A stretch of 42,163 nucleotides of DNA from Alphaproteobacteria bacterium. GTDB taxonomy: Bacteria; Pseudomonadota; Alphaproteobacteria; Micavibrionales; Micavibrionaceae. This document shows positions 35,108 through 42,163 of the stretch, one piece after another. Both the position numbers and the translations under genes were made by a program. The stretch's first letter is position 1, and each line of letters opens with the position of its first letter. The notes beneath the pieces are model-generated. The model searched no databases. It had not been told where the DNA came from and worked only from the letters and a program-made list of their open reading frames with translations. The stretch spans positions 1 through 42,163 of the forward strand of contig JAGRHC010000012.1 in NCBI GenBank assembly GCA_020445145.1, written 5' to 3'.

Positions 35108-35947
35108 TTATTTTCTTTTTGCGGATTTTGCGAAGCGGTAGAGGAACGGAAAGGTTTTTCTCAGTTGCCATTTGAGAGTCTGGGTTAAGAAAATCCAGAC
35201 GTTTTCGGGTTGGGAGACCATTTCGAGTTTTTCACGGATCAAGTATTGTTCGCGCCTGCCGTCGAAGGCGTTTTGCTGGGACAGGCCGCCGCTTTCGAAA
35301 ATGCAGATGGGGTGCGGGAAATAGGCGATTTTTTCGCATTTTTTCAAGAAGCGGGCGGTGAAATCATAGTCGGCGGCGATGGGGTAGATCAGGCTGTAGT
35401 GCTGGTTGGTTTCGCTGATTTTTGAGCGTTTGTAGAGCATGGCCTGATGGTGGGTGAACATGCCGGAGGGGAGGTCTTTGTAGCGACCTGCTTGTTTGTA
35501 GAAGGGTTTTGCAGGCTTTGTTTCAAGAGGGGCATCCGATACCCTCCCCCTGCCCCCTCCCTGAAGGGAGGGGGATGATGACCGGGTGGTCTCTAATGCG
35601 TCGCCATAGATGAAGTCGGGTTGTTTTTCGGTGTGGGCGGCGATTTTTTCCAAGGTGGTCGGGGCGGCGAGCCTGTCGCCGGCGTTGAGGAAGAGGAGGT
35701 AGGTGCCTTTGGCTTTGGTGAGCCCCTTGTTCATGGCGTCGTAGAGGCCGGTGTCCTGCTCGCTGGTCCAGTTGGCGTTTGTGGTTGCAAGGTCTTCTTG
35801 CGTGCCGTCGGTGGAGCCGCCGTCGATGATGATCCATTCGAAATTGTTGAATACTTGCGATTCTACGGAGGCGCGCGTGCTTTGTAATCCTGCCCGGTTG
35901 TTCAGGGTTACGGTGATGAGGCTGAAGAGCGGGGCCGGCTCAGGCAT
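35108..35947 (-). CDS. Family 2 glycosyltransferase with in-frame repeat insertion
   Basis: This 279-residue GT2 protein resembles WcaA-type colanic/exopolysaccharide transferases: FSLITVTLNNRAGLQSTRAS, then FEWIIIDGGSTDGTQ, SEQDTGLYDAMNKG, and LFLNAGDRLA (DxD-equivalent region), with HHQAMLYKRS and YDFTARFLKK later in the domain. Residues about 122-140 (SSSPSLQGGGRGRVSDAP) interrupt the family pattern and correspond to a palindromic DNA repeat read in frame (35528-35584). The protein otherwise seems intact, with the domain continuing through YPIAADYD. It heads a minus-strand pair with DUF2569. A related palindromic repeat precedes it at about 35952-36030. Confidence 0.9.
   Translation of the reverse strand: MPEPAPLFSLITVTLNNRAGLQSTRASVESQVFNNFEWIIIDGGSTDGTQEDLATTNANWTSEQDTGLYDAMNKGLTKAKGTYLLFLNAGDRLAAPTTLEKIAAHTEKQPDFIYGDALETTRSSSPSLQGGGRGRVSDAPLETKPAKPFYKQAGRYKDLPSGMFTHHQAMLYKRSKISETNQHYSLIYPIAADYDFTARFLKKCEKIAYFPHPICIFESGGLSQQNAFDGRREQYLIREKLEMVSQPENVWIFLTQTLKWQLRKTFPFLYRFAKSAKRK
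35528..35584. repeat. Palindromic repeat inserted in frame within the GT2 gene
   Basis: CCCCCTCCC (35553-35561) and GGGAGGGGG (35566-35574) form a perfect 9-bp stem closing on TGAA. It is read in frame as about 19 residues (SPSLQGGGRGR core) inside the glycosyltransferase and lacks similarity to GT2 sequence. The same core (pyrimidine run, CCCTGAAGGG, purine run) occurs at 36001-36022. Confidence 0.75.
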
Positions 35948-35951
35948 TTTG

Positions 35952-36030
35952 GCCCTCTCCCACTTTGCTATGCGCTTCTGATGAAGCGCAAGCGCCGTTG
36001 CCCTCTCCCTGAAGGGAGAGGGTGGGGGGG
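35952..36030. repeat. Palindromic repeat element upstream of the GT2 gene
   Basis: Two perfect hairpins lie side by side: TGCGCTTC/GAAGCGCA (35971-35978 and 35983-35990, loop TGAT) and CCCTCTCCC/GGGAGAGGG (36001-36009 and 36014-36022, loop TGAA). A CCCTCTCCC half copy begins at 35953. It belongs to the same sequence type as the repeat inside the GT2 gene and fills most of the gap to the SLBB gene. Confidence 0.75.
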
Positions 36031-36062
36031 ATGTGCGATGTATTACGGTTAAACATACTTCT

Positions 36063-38582
36063 TTAATTCCTGAGGTCGTCGATGAAGATTGAGGTTATTG
36101 CGAGGTTGCTTAAGATCTGGCTGACGTCGCGGGCGCTTTCGATGAAGTCGAAGGGTTTGGGGTCGCGCGGGACGATGATGGTCGAGCCGGGCGGGATGAG
36201 GGCCGGCTTGTGGTTCCATGTGTTGACTTGCAGAGGTTGGGCGCTGCCGTCGGGGTAGAGGACGAAGGTGCGGTCCTTGTCGGCGTTGTAGGTGAAGCTG
36301 CCGGCCTCGTGGATGTAGTCGAGCGGGTCTTTGCCGGAGCGGAATTGCAGGCTGGCGGGGGAGAGAACTTCGCCGCTGACGCGCACGGTGAGCGGTCGCT
36401 TGGGGATGTAGAGGCGGTCGCCCGGTTCGAGCAGCATGTCGAGTTCCGGTTTTATCTCGAGCTTTGCGGGGTCGGTTTCGACGGTGATGCGGCCTACGGC
36501 CTGAATGGCGCCGAGTTCGGCGGCGAGGCCGCGGACCATTTCGATCTGGGCGGCGCCGGGCGGGTTTTTATCGCGTTCAATCGCGGCGGCAAGGCTGCGC
36601 TGCATATCCTGCGCGGCGGCGCGGAAGCGGAGTTGTTCGGATTTTCGCTCTGATTCGCGGCTGAAGATTGCGCCGAAGGGGTAGGCTTGAGGGGTCAAGC
36701 CGCCTGCGCGTTTGAGGAGGTCGGAGACTTTGTCGCCGGGGAGGAGGTCGTATTGGCCGGGGCTTGTGACTTCGCCGCTGATGAGGACGGTTTTTTCTTC
36801 TGCTCTTTGGGTTTTGCCGTTGATGCGCACGGCGTCTCCGGCGCGGATGTCGATGTCGGCGGGGTTGGTTTCCTGCAGGTTGATTTTGCGGCGAGGGGCG
36901 GAGGCCTGTGCGCCGGGGAGGAGGGCGGTGATTTCGATGTTTGATGTGTCGGCTTCAAGGGCGGGGCCACCGCTGGCGGCGAGGAGGCCTTCGAGGGTTT
37001 CGCCGGGGCCGACGGGGTAGAGGCCGGGGTTGCGGACGGCGCCGCGCAGGTAGGCGGCGTGTTCACTTAAGAAGGCGGTGAGCTCGGGGGGGAGGTCTTC
37101 GGTGTCTTTGTCCGGGGATTTGAGGGATACCGGTTTCGCGCGCGTTTCCGGCGTTCGATCTTGAAGGGATTCGATGTCGGTTTTGGAGAGCAGGCGGATG
37201 GTGTCACCTTCTTGCAGGTTTTGGTCGTAGCGTTTGGTCAGGACGAGGCGGACCGGGAAAGCGAGGTAGCGTTTGCTCATCAGGTCCGGATCGTAGCGTT
37301 CGATGATTCCGGCGAGCGGGTAGGTGTCCGGGCCGAGGGCTTGATCGTTGTTGAGGAGGGCGCTTAAGGATTTATTGCGGGAGAGGTCGTGGAGGCCGGG
37401 GCGGCGGGTGTTGCCGGTGAGTTCAATCATGCCGGCGCGTTTTTCCTGTCCGCGGGCGACGCCGAGGATGGCGCCGTCGGAGAATTGCGGGGCGCTCCGG
37501 TCTTGTACCTCTTCGACGGTTTCTTCGCCGTCTTTGGTGAGCGTGAATTTCATGAAGCGGTTCTGGCCGGGGGCGAGGATGCCGCCGGAGAGGGCCAGCA
37601 TGTCGCTGAGGCTCAGTTTTTCGGCGCCGCCGCTGAAGGTCTTGCGGATTTCGTAGATGCCGGGGCGTTTGACGGCGCCGGAGATGGCAAGTGTCGGGCC
37701 GAGCGGCGGGACGATCAGCCGGTCGCCGTCGCGCAGGTTCATGTCTATGTCGGTTTGCGGGGCGGTGTCCGGGCGAATCAGGATGTTGTAGAGGTCGATG
37801 GGGTGGCTGTGACCGTTGCGGATCAGGCGGACTTGTCTTAAGGAGCCGTCTTTGCTGATGCCGCCGGCGGCGCTGAGGGCGTCGATGATGGTCTGGAAGG
37901 CGCTCAGGCGTTTGAGGCCGGGATTTGAGACATTGCCGATGACCAGAACGCCGATCTGGCGGACGGCGGCGAGGGACATATAGATCTGGGTGTTGGGGAG
38001 GTTTTTGGCCTGCGTTATCAGGATATGGCGCAGGCTTTCGATGGATTGTCCGGCCGCCGGGATGGGCGGGAAGTCGTCGATGAGGATCTGGCCGTCTGAG
38101 TCTATTTTATAGAGGGCTGTGCCGGTGCGCTGGCCGGTGAAGGTGATGCGCAGGGTGTCGCCGGTGCCGAGGATGAAGCTGTCCTGTACGGTGCCGAGGG
38201 GGGCGGTTGATTTCTCCGATGCGGGCGGCTGGTCTTCGAAGAGGTCGTAGCCGAATTGTTTGAGGTCTTCGACGGCGCGGTGGGCGTAGAGGGCTTCGAT
38301 GGGGGAGGCCGGGTGTCTTTCTTCCAGCGCGTCTGTGGCCAGAGGTAATTCTTCCGCGGTGCCTGGCAGGGCGTTTTCTGCGGCCGGGGTGTCAGTGGGG
38401 AGGAGGTCGTCCCGGTAGGTTTGCTCCGGGGCTTTTGCGGCTTGTGCGTAGGTGAACTGGTTGTAGCTTTTGTTGGCCAGCCATGCGTCTTGCGGGTCGT
38501 TTTGGGCGGAGGCCGGGACGCAGAGTGTCCCTATTGCGAGCAGCAGGGCGGCGGTGAATATTATTGTTGTTTGCGTTTTCAT
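36063..38582 (-). CDS. SLBB-domain polysaccharide export protein (Wza-type)
   Basis: This 839-residue protein has a signal peptide (residues 1-26, ending PASA) and then a Poly_export domain beginning at about residue 140 (FILGTGDTLRITFTGQ, GQILIDDFPPIPAAGQS). Multiple SLBB repeats follow through to the C-terminus (for example LVIGNVSNPGLKRLSAFQTI, ISGAVKRPGIYEIRKTF, RGAVRNPGLYPVGPGETL, ISGEVTSPGQYDLLPGDK, VSGEVLSPASLQF). Wza and its relatives form outer-membrane channels for capsule or exopolysaccharide. This protein is more than twice as long as Wza and carries several extra SLBB units, like the longer export proteins of Alphaproteobacteria. It is likely the outer-membrane exit for the polysaccharide made by the surrounding genes. 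No lipobox cysteine is evident, so membrane anchoring differs from Wza. Confidence 0.93.
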   Translation of the reverse strand: MKTQTTIIFTAALLLAIGTLCVPASAQNDPQDAWLANKSYNQFTYAQAAKAPEQTYRDDLLPTDTPAAENALPGTAEELPLATDALEERHPASPIEALYAHRAVEDLKQFGYDLFEDQPPASEKSTAPLGTVQDSFILGTGDTLRITFTGQRTGTALYKIDSDGQILIDDFPPIPAAGQSIESLRHILITQAKNLPNTQIYMSLAAVRQIGVLVIGNVSNPGLKRLSAFQTIIDALSAAGGISKDGSLRQVRLIRNGHSHPIDLYNILIRPDTAPQTDIDMNLRDGDRLIVPPLGPTLAISGAVKRPGIYEIRKTFSGGAEKLSLSDMLALSGGILAPGQNRFMKFTLTKDGEETVEEVQDRSAPQFSDGAILGVARGQEKRAGMIELTGNTRRPGLHDLSRNKSLSALLNNDQALGPDTYPLAGIIERYDPDLMSKRYLAFPVRLVLTKRYDQNLQEGDTIRLLSKTDIESLQDRTPETRAKPVSLKSPDKDTEDLPPELTAFLSEHAAYLRGAVRNPGLYPVGPGETLEGLLAASGGPALEADTSNIEITALLPGAQASAPRRKINLQETNPADIDIRAGDAVRINGKTQRAEEKTVLISGEVTSPGQYDLLPGDKVSDLLKRAGGLTPQAYPFGAIFSRESERKSEQLRFRAAAQDMQRSLAAAIERDKNPPGAAQIEMVRGLAAELGAIQAVGRITVETDPAKLEIKPELDMLLEPGDRLYIPKRPLTVRVSGEVLSPASLQFRSGKDPLDYIHEAGSFTYNADKDRTFVLYPDGSAQPLQVNTWNHKPALIPPGSTIIVPRDPKPFDFIESARDVSQILSNLAITSIFIDDLRN

Positions 38583-38688
38583 ACACAGTCCGCGGCAAGG
38601 GGCTATTCAGGCTGTGATATTTTACGGTTTTTGGCGGCAGATGTTAATTGTTGCGGCGGATTAATCCCCGGATTTGTTCCCGGGTTTC

Positions 38689-40335
38689 TTAGTGATTTGC
38701 TTCTTTGCGGCGCGAGGATTTCTTGCCGGGATTGTTCAGGATGCTGTAAGCGACGGTGGTGACGTAGCTGTTGATACGGCGGTAGTCGCGGATGATGTCG
38801 GTGTGGAGGGCGCTGGTGGAGATGGTTTCCGGCAGGCCTTCGCGCAGGCGTTTGAAGTGCTGGACCGAGCTTTGCCATTCGGCTTCGCGGATGGTTTTTT
38901 TGCCTTCGACGAGCTGGCGGGCGAGTTTGGGGTCTTCGGAAATGAAGATGGTTTGCGCCATTTTCATGTTTTCGAGGATGGTTTTGTGGAAGTTTTGAAT
39001 TTCCTGAAATCCGGCAGTTGAAAAGCGGTGGCGGCTGTTGATCTTGGTTTCGGTGATTTCCAGCAGGCTGTTTTCGATGATGTCGCCGATGTATTCGAGA
39101 TTGGTCGAGTAGCTCAGGATTTGCAGGAAGCGGTCTGATTCGCGAGGGTCGAGCATTTCTTCGCTGACGCGGGAGAGGTAGAGTTTGATCTGGTCGTGCA
39201 GGCTATCGACGGTTTTATCGCGTTTGCGGATGCTCTCGATCAGGGCGCTGTCTTCTTTTTTGAGGGCGATCATGGAATCTTCGAACATTTTCTCGACGAT
39301 TTCAGCAATGCGCAGGGTTTCTCGGGCCGCACCGGCGAGGGCGATGGTCGGAGAGTCGAGGGCGTTGGGGTCCAGGTATTGCGGCGTGTCGGTTTTCTTG
39401 CGTTCTTTTTTCTCATCCGGGACGATGGTCATGCAGAGTTTTTCGAGCGGCGTGATCAGCGGCATGAAGAGGACCGCCAAGGCGACGTTGAAGAATGTGT
39501 GGAAGTGGACGATTTCACGGCTGTATTCGGTTCCTTCCTTGACGAGGAACTGGGCGAACTCATTTGTCAGCGGGACCATGAGCAAGACGGTCGTGATGCG
39601 CATCAGCAGGTTGCCGACGGTGATGCGGCGGGCTTCGGGCGGCATTTTCAGGGTGATGATAAAGGGGACCAGTGCGCCGCCGAGGTTAGCGCCTAGCACG
39701 AGCAGCATTCCCAGGTGCAGGTTTACGGTGTCGCTTGCGGCGAGGGAGGCGATGATCAGGACGGCGGCCAGAGAAGAGTGGAGGAGCCATGTCATTAATG
39801 CGGCGACGATGAGCGCGAGGAGGGGTTCTCTTTCTAGTGGCTGTAGAAGGATTGGCAGCACGGATGAGTTTTCAAGATGCAGAGCGTTTTGCTTAATGAT
39901 GCTCAGAGATAGAAGGATCAGACCCAGACCGATCAGGGCGCGGGCGAGGTGGCGTTCGCGGCCAACATGCTCGAAGAAGTGATTGATGACGACGCCGCTC
40001 AGGATCAGGCAGGGCATGAGCCATGAGAGGTCGAAGGTCAGGATTTGCGCGACGAGGGTGGTGCTGATGTCGGCGCCGATCATGACGGCGAGGCCGGCGG
40101 CTGTTCCAATCATGCCTTTTTCTGCGAAGGAGGCGGCGACTAATGCGGTTGCGGTTGAGCTTTGCAGGACCGCGGTGACGCCGAGGCCGGAGAGGAATGC
40201 CTTAAAACGGTTGCCGGTGTTTACGGCGATAATCCTGCGCAGGGACGTTGCGTAGGCGCGGGTGAAGCCGTTCTTTACCATGCGCGTTCCCCAAAGCAGC
40301 AGCGCGACGGCTCCTATAATGTGCACGAGGATCAT
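38689..40335 (-). CDS. Na/Pi cotransporter family protein with PhoU domain
   Basis: This 548-residue protein has two Na/Pi-cotransporter repeats with QSS motifs: TAVLQSSTATALVAAS near 55 and LLHSSLAAVLIIASL near 185, as in NptA/YjbB. Membrane segments span residues 1-310. A C-terminal PhoU-like helical domain covers about 345-535 (IALAGAARETLRIAEIVEKM, then RDYRRINSYVTTVAYSIL). The family imports or exports phosphate; the PhoU part points to regulation by phosphate. The ATG at 40335 matches YjbB in spacing to the first helix, but the nearest GGAG lies 18 bases upstream. An ATT four codons upstream would sit 6 bases from it. Confidence 0.94.
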   Translation of the reverse strand: MILVHIIGAVALLLWGTRMVKNGFTRAYATSLRRIIAVNTGNRFKAFLSGLGVTAVLQSSTATALVAASFAEKGMIGTAAGLAVMIGADISTTLVAQILTFDLSWLMPCLILSGVVINHFFEHVGRERHLARALIGLGLILLSLSIIKQNALHLENSSVLPILLQPLEREPLLALIVAALMTWLLHSSLAAVLIIASLAASDTVNLHLGMLLVLGANLGGALVPFIITLKMPPEARRITVGNLLMRITTVLLMVPLTNEFAQFLVKEGTEYSREIVHFHTFFNVALAVLFMPLITPLEKLCMTIVPDEKKERKKTDTPQYLDPNALDSPTIALAGAARETLRIAEIVEKMFEDSMIALKKEDSALIESIRKRDKTVDSLHDQIKLYLSRVSEEMLDPRESDRFLQILSYSTNLEYIGDIIENSLLEITETKINSRHRFSTAGFQEIQNFHKTILENMKMAQTIFISEDPKLARQLVEGKKTIREAEWQSSVQHFKRLREGLPETISTSALHTDIIRDYRRINSYVTTVAYSILNNPGKKSSRRKEANH

Positions 40336-40473
40336 GGTAATAGAAATGGTTTTCTCCTATTTATTGGTATTACTGTTATGCCAAATTCTAAACGACCTTC
40401 CGCTCGATCTTTTTTAGAAGCTTTGTGGACGTCAAATGTATTCTTACGGGATATGGGGTAAAGACCGTTCACG

Positions 40474-41550
40474 TTAGGCGGTTTCTTTTTTACCTTTTTT
40501 TATGACTTTGTAAAAAGATTTTTTTAGGATTTTAAAGGATTTTATGAAAGGCTTGATATAAATCTGTTGAAGCGAGCTCATTCTTTCGTTGTTTTTGCCG
40601 AGGCCGAACGTTATTTCTTCACGACTGTCTGTAATGTAGGCTGTTTTGAAGAGGTAATCCCATAAAGACAGATCGTTTCCAAAGTTTTTGTCGAAGTGTT
40701 TTACTTGTGTGCTGTGGTGAATTTGATGCTGAGCGGGACTCATCATGAATTTTTCGATTGTCGGGCCGAAGGATATCCATATGTGTGAGTGTCTCAGGTT
40801 CGCGGTTGTGGCGTTAAAAAACAGCCAGAAGATGCTGACGCCTGCTACTGTTGCCAGGCTTTCGATGTTTGGGTAAATGTACAGGAAGATGCCGCTCACG
40901 AGGCTATAGGCCAGTACCCGGAAGCTTGCGCTGATGCACAGGTCGAGAGGGTGTGCGCGGTATAGCGTCAGAGGTGTCATGATTTCCGCCGAATGATGAA
41001 CTTTGTGAAACTCCCACAGCCAAGGGAATTGGTGCATTATTCTGTGTGCCCAGTAGGACATGAAATCGGAAACGACAAAAGATACTGTTGTATACAGGAT
41101 TATTATTTCCATACCAGGTTTTTCGGAGGACGGATCGAGTGGCAGAAGTTTTAAAAGGTTCTGGATGGTGTCTACGACGACGCTTGATGGCAGTATAAAA
41201 ATTGGCAAGATGATCAGGGTTAACATCATGTTGATGATAATGATTGTGTAATCGCTTTTTGCCGAAGGATGTAGCCAGATATCCGGTGAAAAAAGGAAAG
41301 ATGATATTTTCTGTTTTTTTTCTTTATGTGTTCTTTGCCAGCCAATCGTATAAATAACAGCGGCGATGATATATGTGGTTATCATAAATGGCAGAAATGT
41401 TCTGGAGTCTACTCTGTATCCTGTGCAGGCCAGCGAGGCGATAAAAATAAGGGCGGTAAGAAGGCGACTAAATGAGCCTTTGGGGAAGTTGGTGCTGGTT
41501 TTCATTTTCTGATACGATTTTTTCTCTGGTAATATTTTGTATGGTAGCAT
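40474..41550 (-). CDS. Fatty acid hydroxylase/sterol desaturase-family membrane enzyme
   Basis: This 358-residue protein has the diiron histidine clusters of the family: HRIMH, HKVHH and HQIHH, with HSHIW between them, embedded among several membrane segments. The family (sterol desaturases, fatty acid hydroxylases, alkylglycerol monooxygenases) uses oxygen to hydroxylate or desaturate lipids. In bacteria, substrates are often unknown membrane lipids, and sterol synthesis is not implied. The ATG at 41550 has no clear Shine-Dalgarno sequence, and the ATG at 41505 (MKTSTN) is equally plausible; the former is kept as the outer limit. It runs divergently from the rRNA operon, about 100 bp from its promoter. 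Confidence 0.92.
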   Translation of the reverse strand: MLPYKILPEKKSYQKMKTSTNFPKGSFSRLLTALIFIASLACTGYRVDSRTFLPFMITTYIIAAVIYTIGWQRTHKEKKQKISSFLFSPDIWLHPSAKSDYTIIIINMMLTLIILPIFILPSSVVVDTIQNLLKLLPLDPSSEKPGMEIIILYTTVSFVVSDFMSYWAHRIMHQFPWLWEFHKVHHSAEIMTPLTLYRAHPLDLCISASFRVLAYSLVSGIFLYIYPNIESLATVAGVSIFWLFFNATTANLRHSHIWISFGPTIEKFMMSPAQHQIHHSTQVKHFDKNFGNDLSLWDYLFKTAYITDSREEITFGLGKNNERMSSLQQIYIKPFIKSFKILKKSFYKVIKKGKKETA

Positions 41551-41620
41551 TTATGATCAGGTGGTGCCAGTTCTAAAGATCGGGTGCGAGGCCAGGGAAA
41601 CTGCCGCTTTTTTTGAAAAG

Positions 41621-41653
41621 TGAAAAAAATATTAAAAAAATGCAAAAACATGT
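41621..41653 (+). promoter_or_regulatory. A-tract upstream element of the rRNA promoter
   Basis: This stretch is made of phased A and T runs (GAAAAAAATATTAAAAAAA, then GCAAAAACA) and lies directly upstream of the -35 hexamer, where UP elements bind the alpha-subunit C-terminal domains of RNA polymerase at rRNA promoters. Confidence 0.7.
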
Positions 41654-41682
41654 TTGACAGGTCGAAAAGTAGCCTGTATAAC
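41654..41682 (+). promoter_or_regulatory. rRNA operon promoter (TTGACA - 17 bp - TATAAC)
   Basis: A perfect -35 TTGACA (41654-41659), a 17-base spacer and -10 TATAAC (41677-41682) form a consensus-like sigma70 promoter. Initiation is expected near 41689. It drives the rRNA operon whose 16S gene begins about 430 bp downstream. Confidence 0.9.
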
Positions 41683-41988
41683 CCGTCCACACTCAGAGAC
41701 GAACGAAGTTTGTCAGCGAGGACAACGCACTGAAAAACATATTTTTTTCATCTGCGTGTTGACGGCGGGGGCCCTTTGTGGGATAGTCCGCAAATCAACG
41801 GAATTAAATACTGGTCGGATGAATTTTCGGCCTTCGCGGTCCCCGAAGTCGGTTTTCGGGTTTTGGGGTACGCAGGTTCTTGGACATCGTGAATAGGAAA
41901 AAAGAGATACGCAGGCAGCAGTGTTTGTTTTGCATTGAATGCACATACAAAAGGAACTGTTTGCTTTGTGTATCTTATGACGCACAAT

Positions 41989-42008
41989 GTGACTTCTTCG
42001 GAAGTCAC
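41989..42008 (+). promoter_or_regulatory. UUCG-capped hairpin in the rRNA leader (boxB-like)
   Basis: GTGACTTC (41989-41996), TTCG tetraloop, GAAGTCAC (42001-42008): a perfect 8-bp stem with the most stable tetraloop type. No T-run follows, so it is not a terminator. A position ahead of a boxA-like site suits an antitermination or processing element. Confidence 0.7.
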
Positions 42009-42023
42009 GAACAGCAAGAAAAC

Positions 42024-42045
42024 GTAATGTTTTAACGAACATTAC
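42024..42045 (+). promoter_or_regulatory. Second perfect hairpin in the rRNA leader
   Basis: GTAATGTT (42024-42031) and AACATTAC (42038-42045) pair over 8 bp with a 6-nt loop. It follows the UUCG hairpin by 15 nt and lies just ahead of the boxA-like site. Confidence 0.65.
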
Positions 42046-42057
42046 ATGCAAGCAAGC

Positions 42058-42069
42058 AGGTCTTTGAAG
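42058..42069 (+). promoter_or_regulatory. boxA-like antitermination site
   Basis: The segment around AGGTCTTTGAAG resembles rRNA boxA (TGCTCTTTGA type), to which NusB-S10 binds to prevent Rho termination in rRNA operons. It lies between the hairpins and 16S, as expected. Confidence 0.5.
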
Positions 42070-42116
42070 ATATTTATATACTTCAATACCAAAGATTCTT
42101 TGAGATTGATGGATTC

Positions 42117-42163
42117 AAACATGAGAGTTTGATCCTGGCTCAGAACGAACGCTGGCGGCAGGC
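42117..42163 (+). rRNA. 16S ribosomal RNA, 5' end (partial)
   Basis: AGAGTTTGATCCTGGCTCAG at 42124-42143 is the universal 16S 5' motif (E. coli positions 8-27), so position 1 falls at about 42117. The continuation GAACGAACGCTGGCGGCA is the form usual in Alphaproteobacteria. The gene runs off the right edge. Confidence 0.98.

Larger units (their letters stand above)
41689..42116 (+). other. rRNA operon leader (5' external transcribed spacer)
   Basis: About 430 bases of non-coding leader lie between the promoter and 16S. It contains several hairpins: CCCGAA/TTCGGG (41842-41860) followed by TTTT, TGCAT/ATGCA around 41930-41942, and two perfect hairpins further on. Just before 16S, CTTTGA and CAAAG segments (42062-42105) can pair as part of the processing stalk. 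No protein-coding signal is convincing here. Confidence 0.7.

Noticed and set aside
36063..38582. Possible fusion or frameshift in the unusually long SLBB protein
   Set aside because: The frame is continuous, the signal peptide and domain order are coherent, and long multi-SLBB export proteins are normal in this class.
40381..40461. A 27-codon plus-strand frame upstream of the Na/Pi transporter
   Set aside because: No ribosome-binding site, no homology visible, and it lies in the expected 5' region of the minus-strand gene.
41713..42051. Minus-strand open frame across the rRNA leader
   Set aside because: It covers conserved leader hairpins and the boxA-like region, lacks a ribosome-binding site and has composition unlike real proteins here.

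Overview
The window is a 42 kb chromosomal segment of an alphaproteobacterium. The evidence is the start of a 16S rRNA gene at the right edge with an alphaproteobacterial first stretch, a GapR (DUF2312) protein, and a tsaD<->hemC-hemD-mic60-hemY neighbourhood of the kind seen in that class. Base composition is moderate and no phage, transposase, CRISPR array or tRNA gene was found. Several proteins (the giant pilin-headed fibre, a DotI/IcmL-like secreted protein) would suit a Micavibrio-like or other surface-attaching alphaproteobacterium, but the genus is a guess.

Layout from left to right. (1) 1-7703, minus strand: one uninterrupted reading frame of more than 2,560 codons that runs off the left edge. 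A GspG/type-IV-pilin-like head is followed by phage-tail-fibre-like repeats and five YadA-head-like repeat blocks. (2) 7.9-15.4 kb: a mixed set containing an ABC1/UbiB-family kinase-like protein, a DotI/IcmL-like exported protein, a methyltransferase, gapR, an O-antigen-ligase-like protein with a TPR tail, a GNAT acetyltransferase, a tandem CDGSH iron-sulfur protein and an unknown protein. (3) 15.4-24.9 kb: housekeeping genes. acsA, an EVE-domain protein, gpsA and tsaD lie on the minus strand; hemC, hemD, a mitofilin/Mic60 homologue and hemY lie on the plus strand, separated from tsaD by only 26 bp. (4) 25.2-29.5 kb: rhomboid protease, RecQ helicase, an unknown protein and a small exported protein with repeated (D)LFN motifs. 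(5) 29.6-38.6 kb: a TauE/SafE exporter, then a surface-polysaccharide locus. Its plus-strand run is a Wzy/WaaL-like membrane protein, GT4, Wzz-like protein and GT2; its minus-strand part is a DUF2569 membrane protein, a second GT2 and an 839-residue SLBB/Wza-type export protein. (6) 38.7-41.6 kb: a Na/Pi cotransporter-PhoU protein and a fatty-acid-hydroxylase-family membrane enzyme. (7) 41.6-42.16 kb: an rRNA operon promoter (A-rich upstream element, TTGACA-17-TATAAC), a leader of about 430 nt with two perfect hairpins and a boxA-like site, and the first bases of 16S rRNA.

The observations most worth following are these. First, the giant pilin-headed adhesin-like protein. Second, a dispersed structured repeat found twice (14.27-14.38 kb and 24.89-24.99 kb), each time between convergent genes, whose stem differs by three adjacent compensatory base-pair changes while its loop is conserved. 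Third, a palindromic repeat translated in frame inside a glycosyltransferase, with a relative just upstream of the gene. Fourth, a helix-turn-helix-like domain at the cytoplasmic N-terminus of the Mic60 homologue.

Limits: everything was read by eye, with no database search, folding or alignment. Family calls rest on recognised motifs, and start codons were chosen from ribosome-binding-site spacing where possible.
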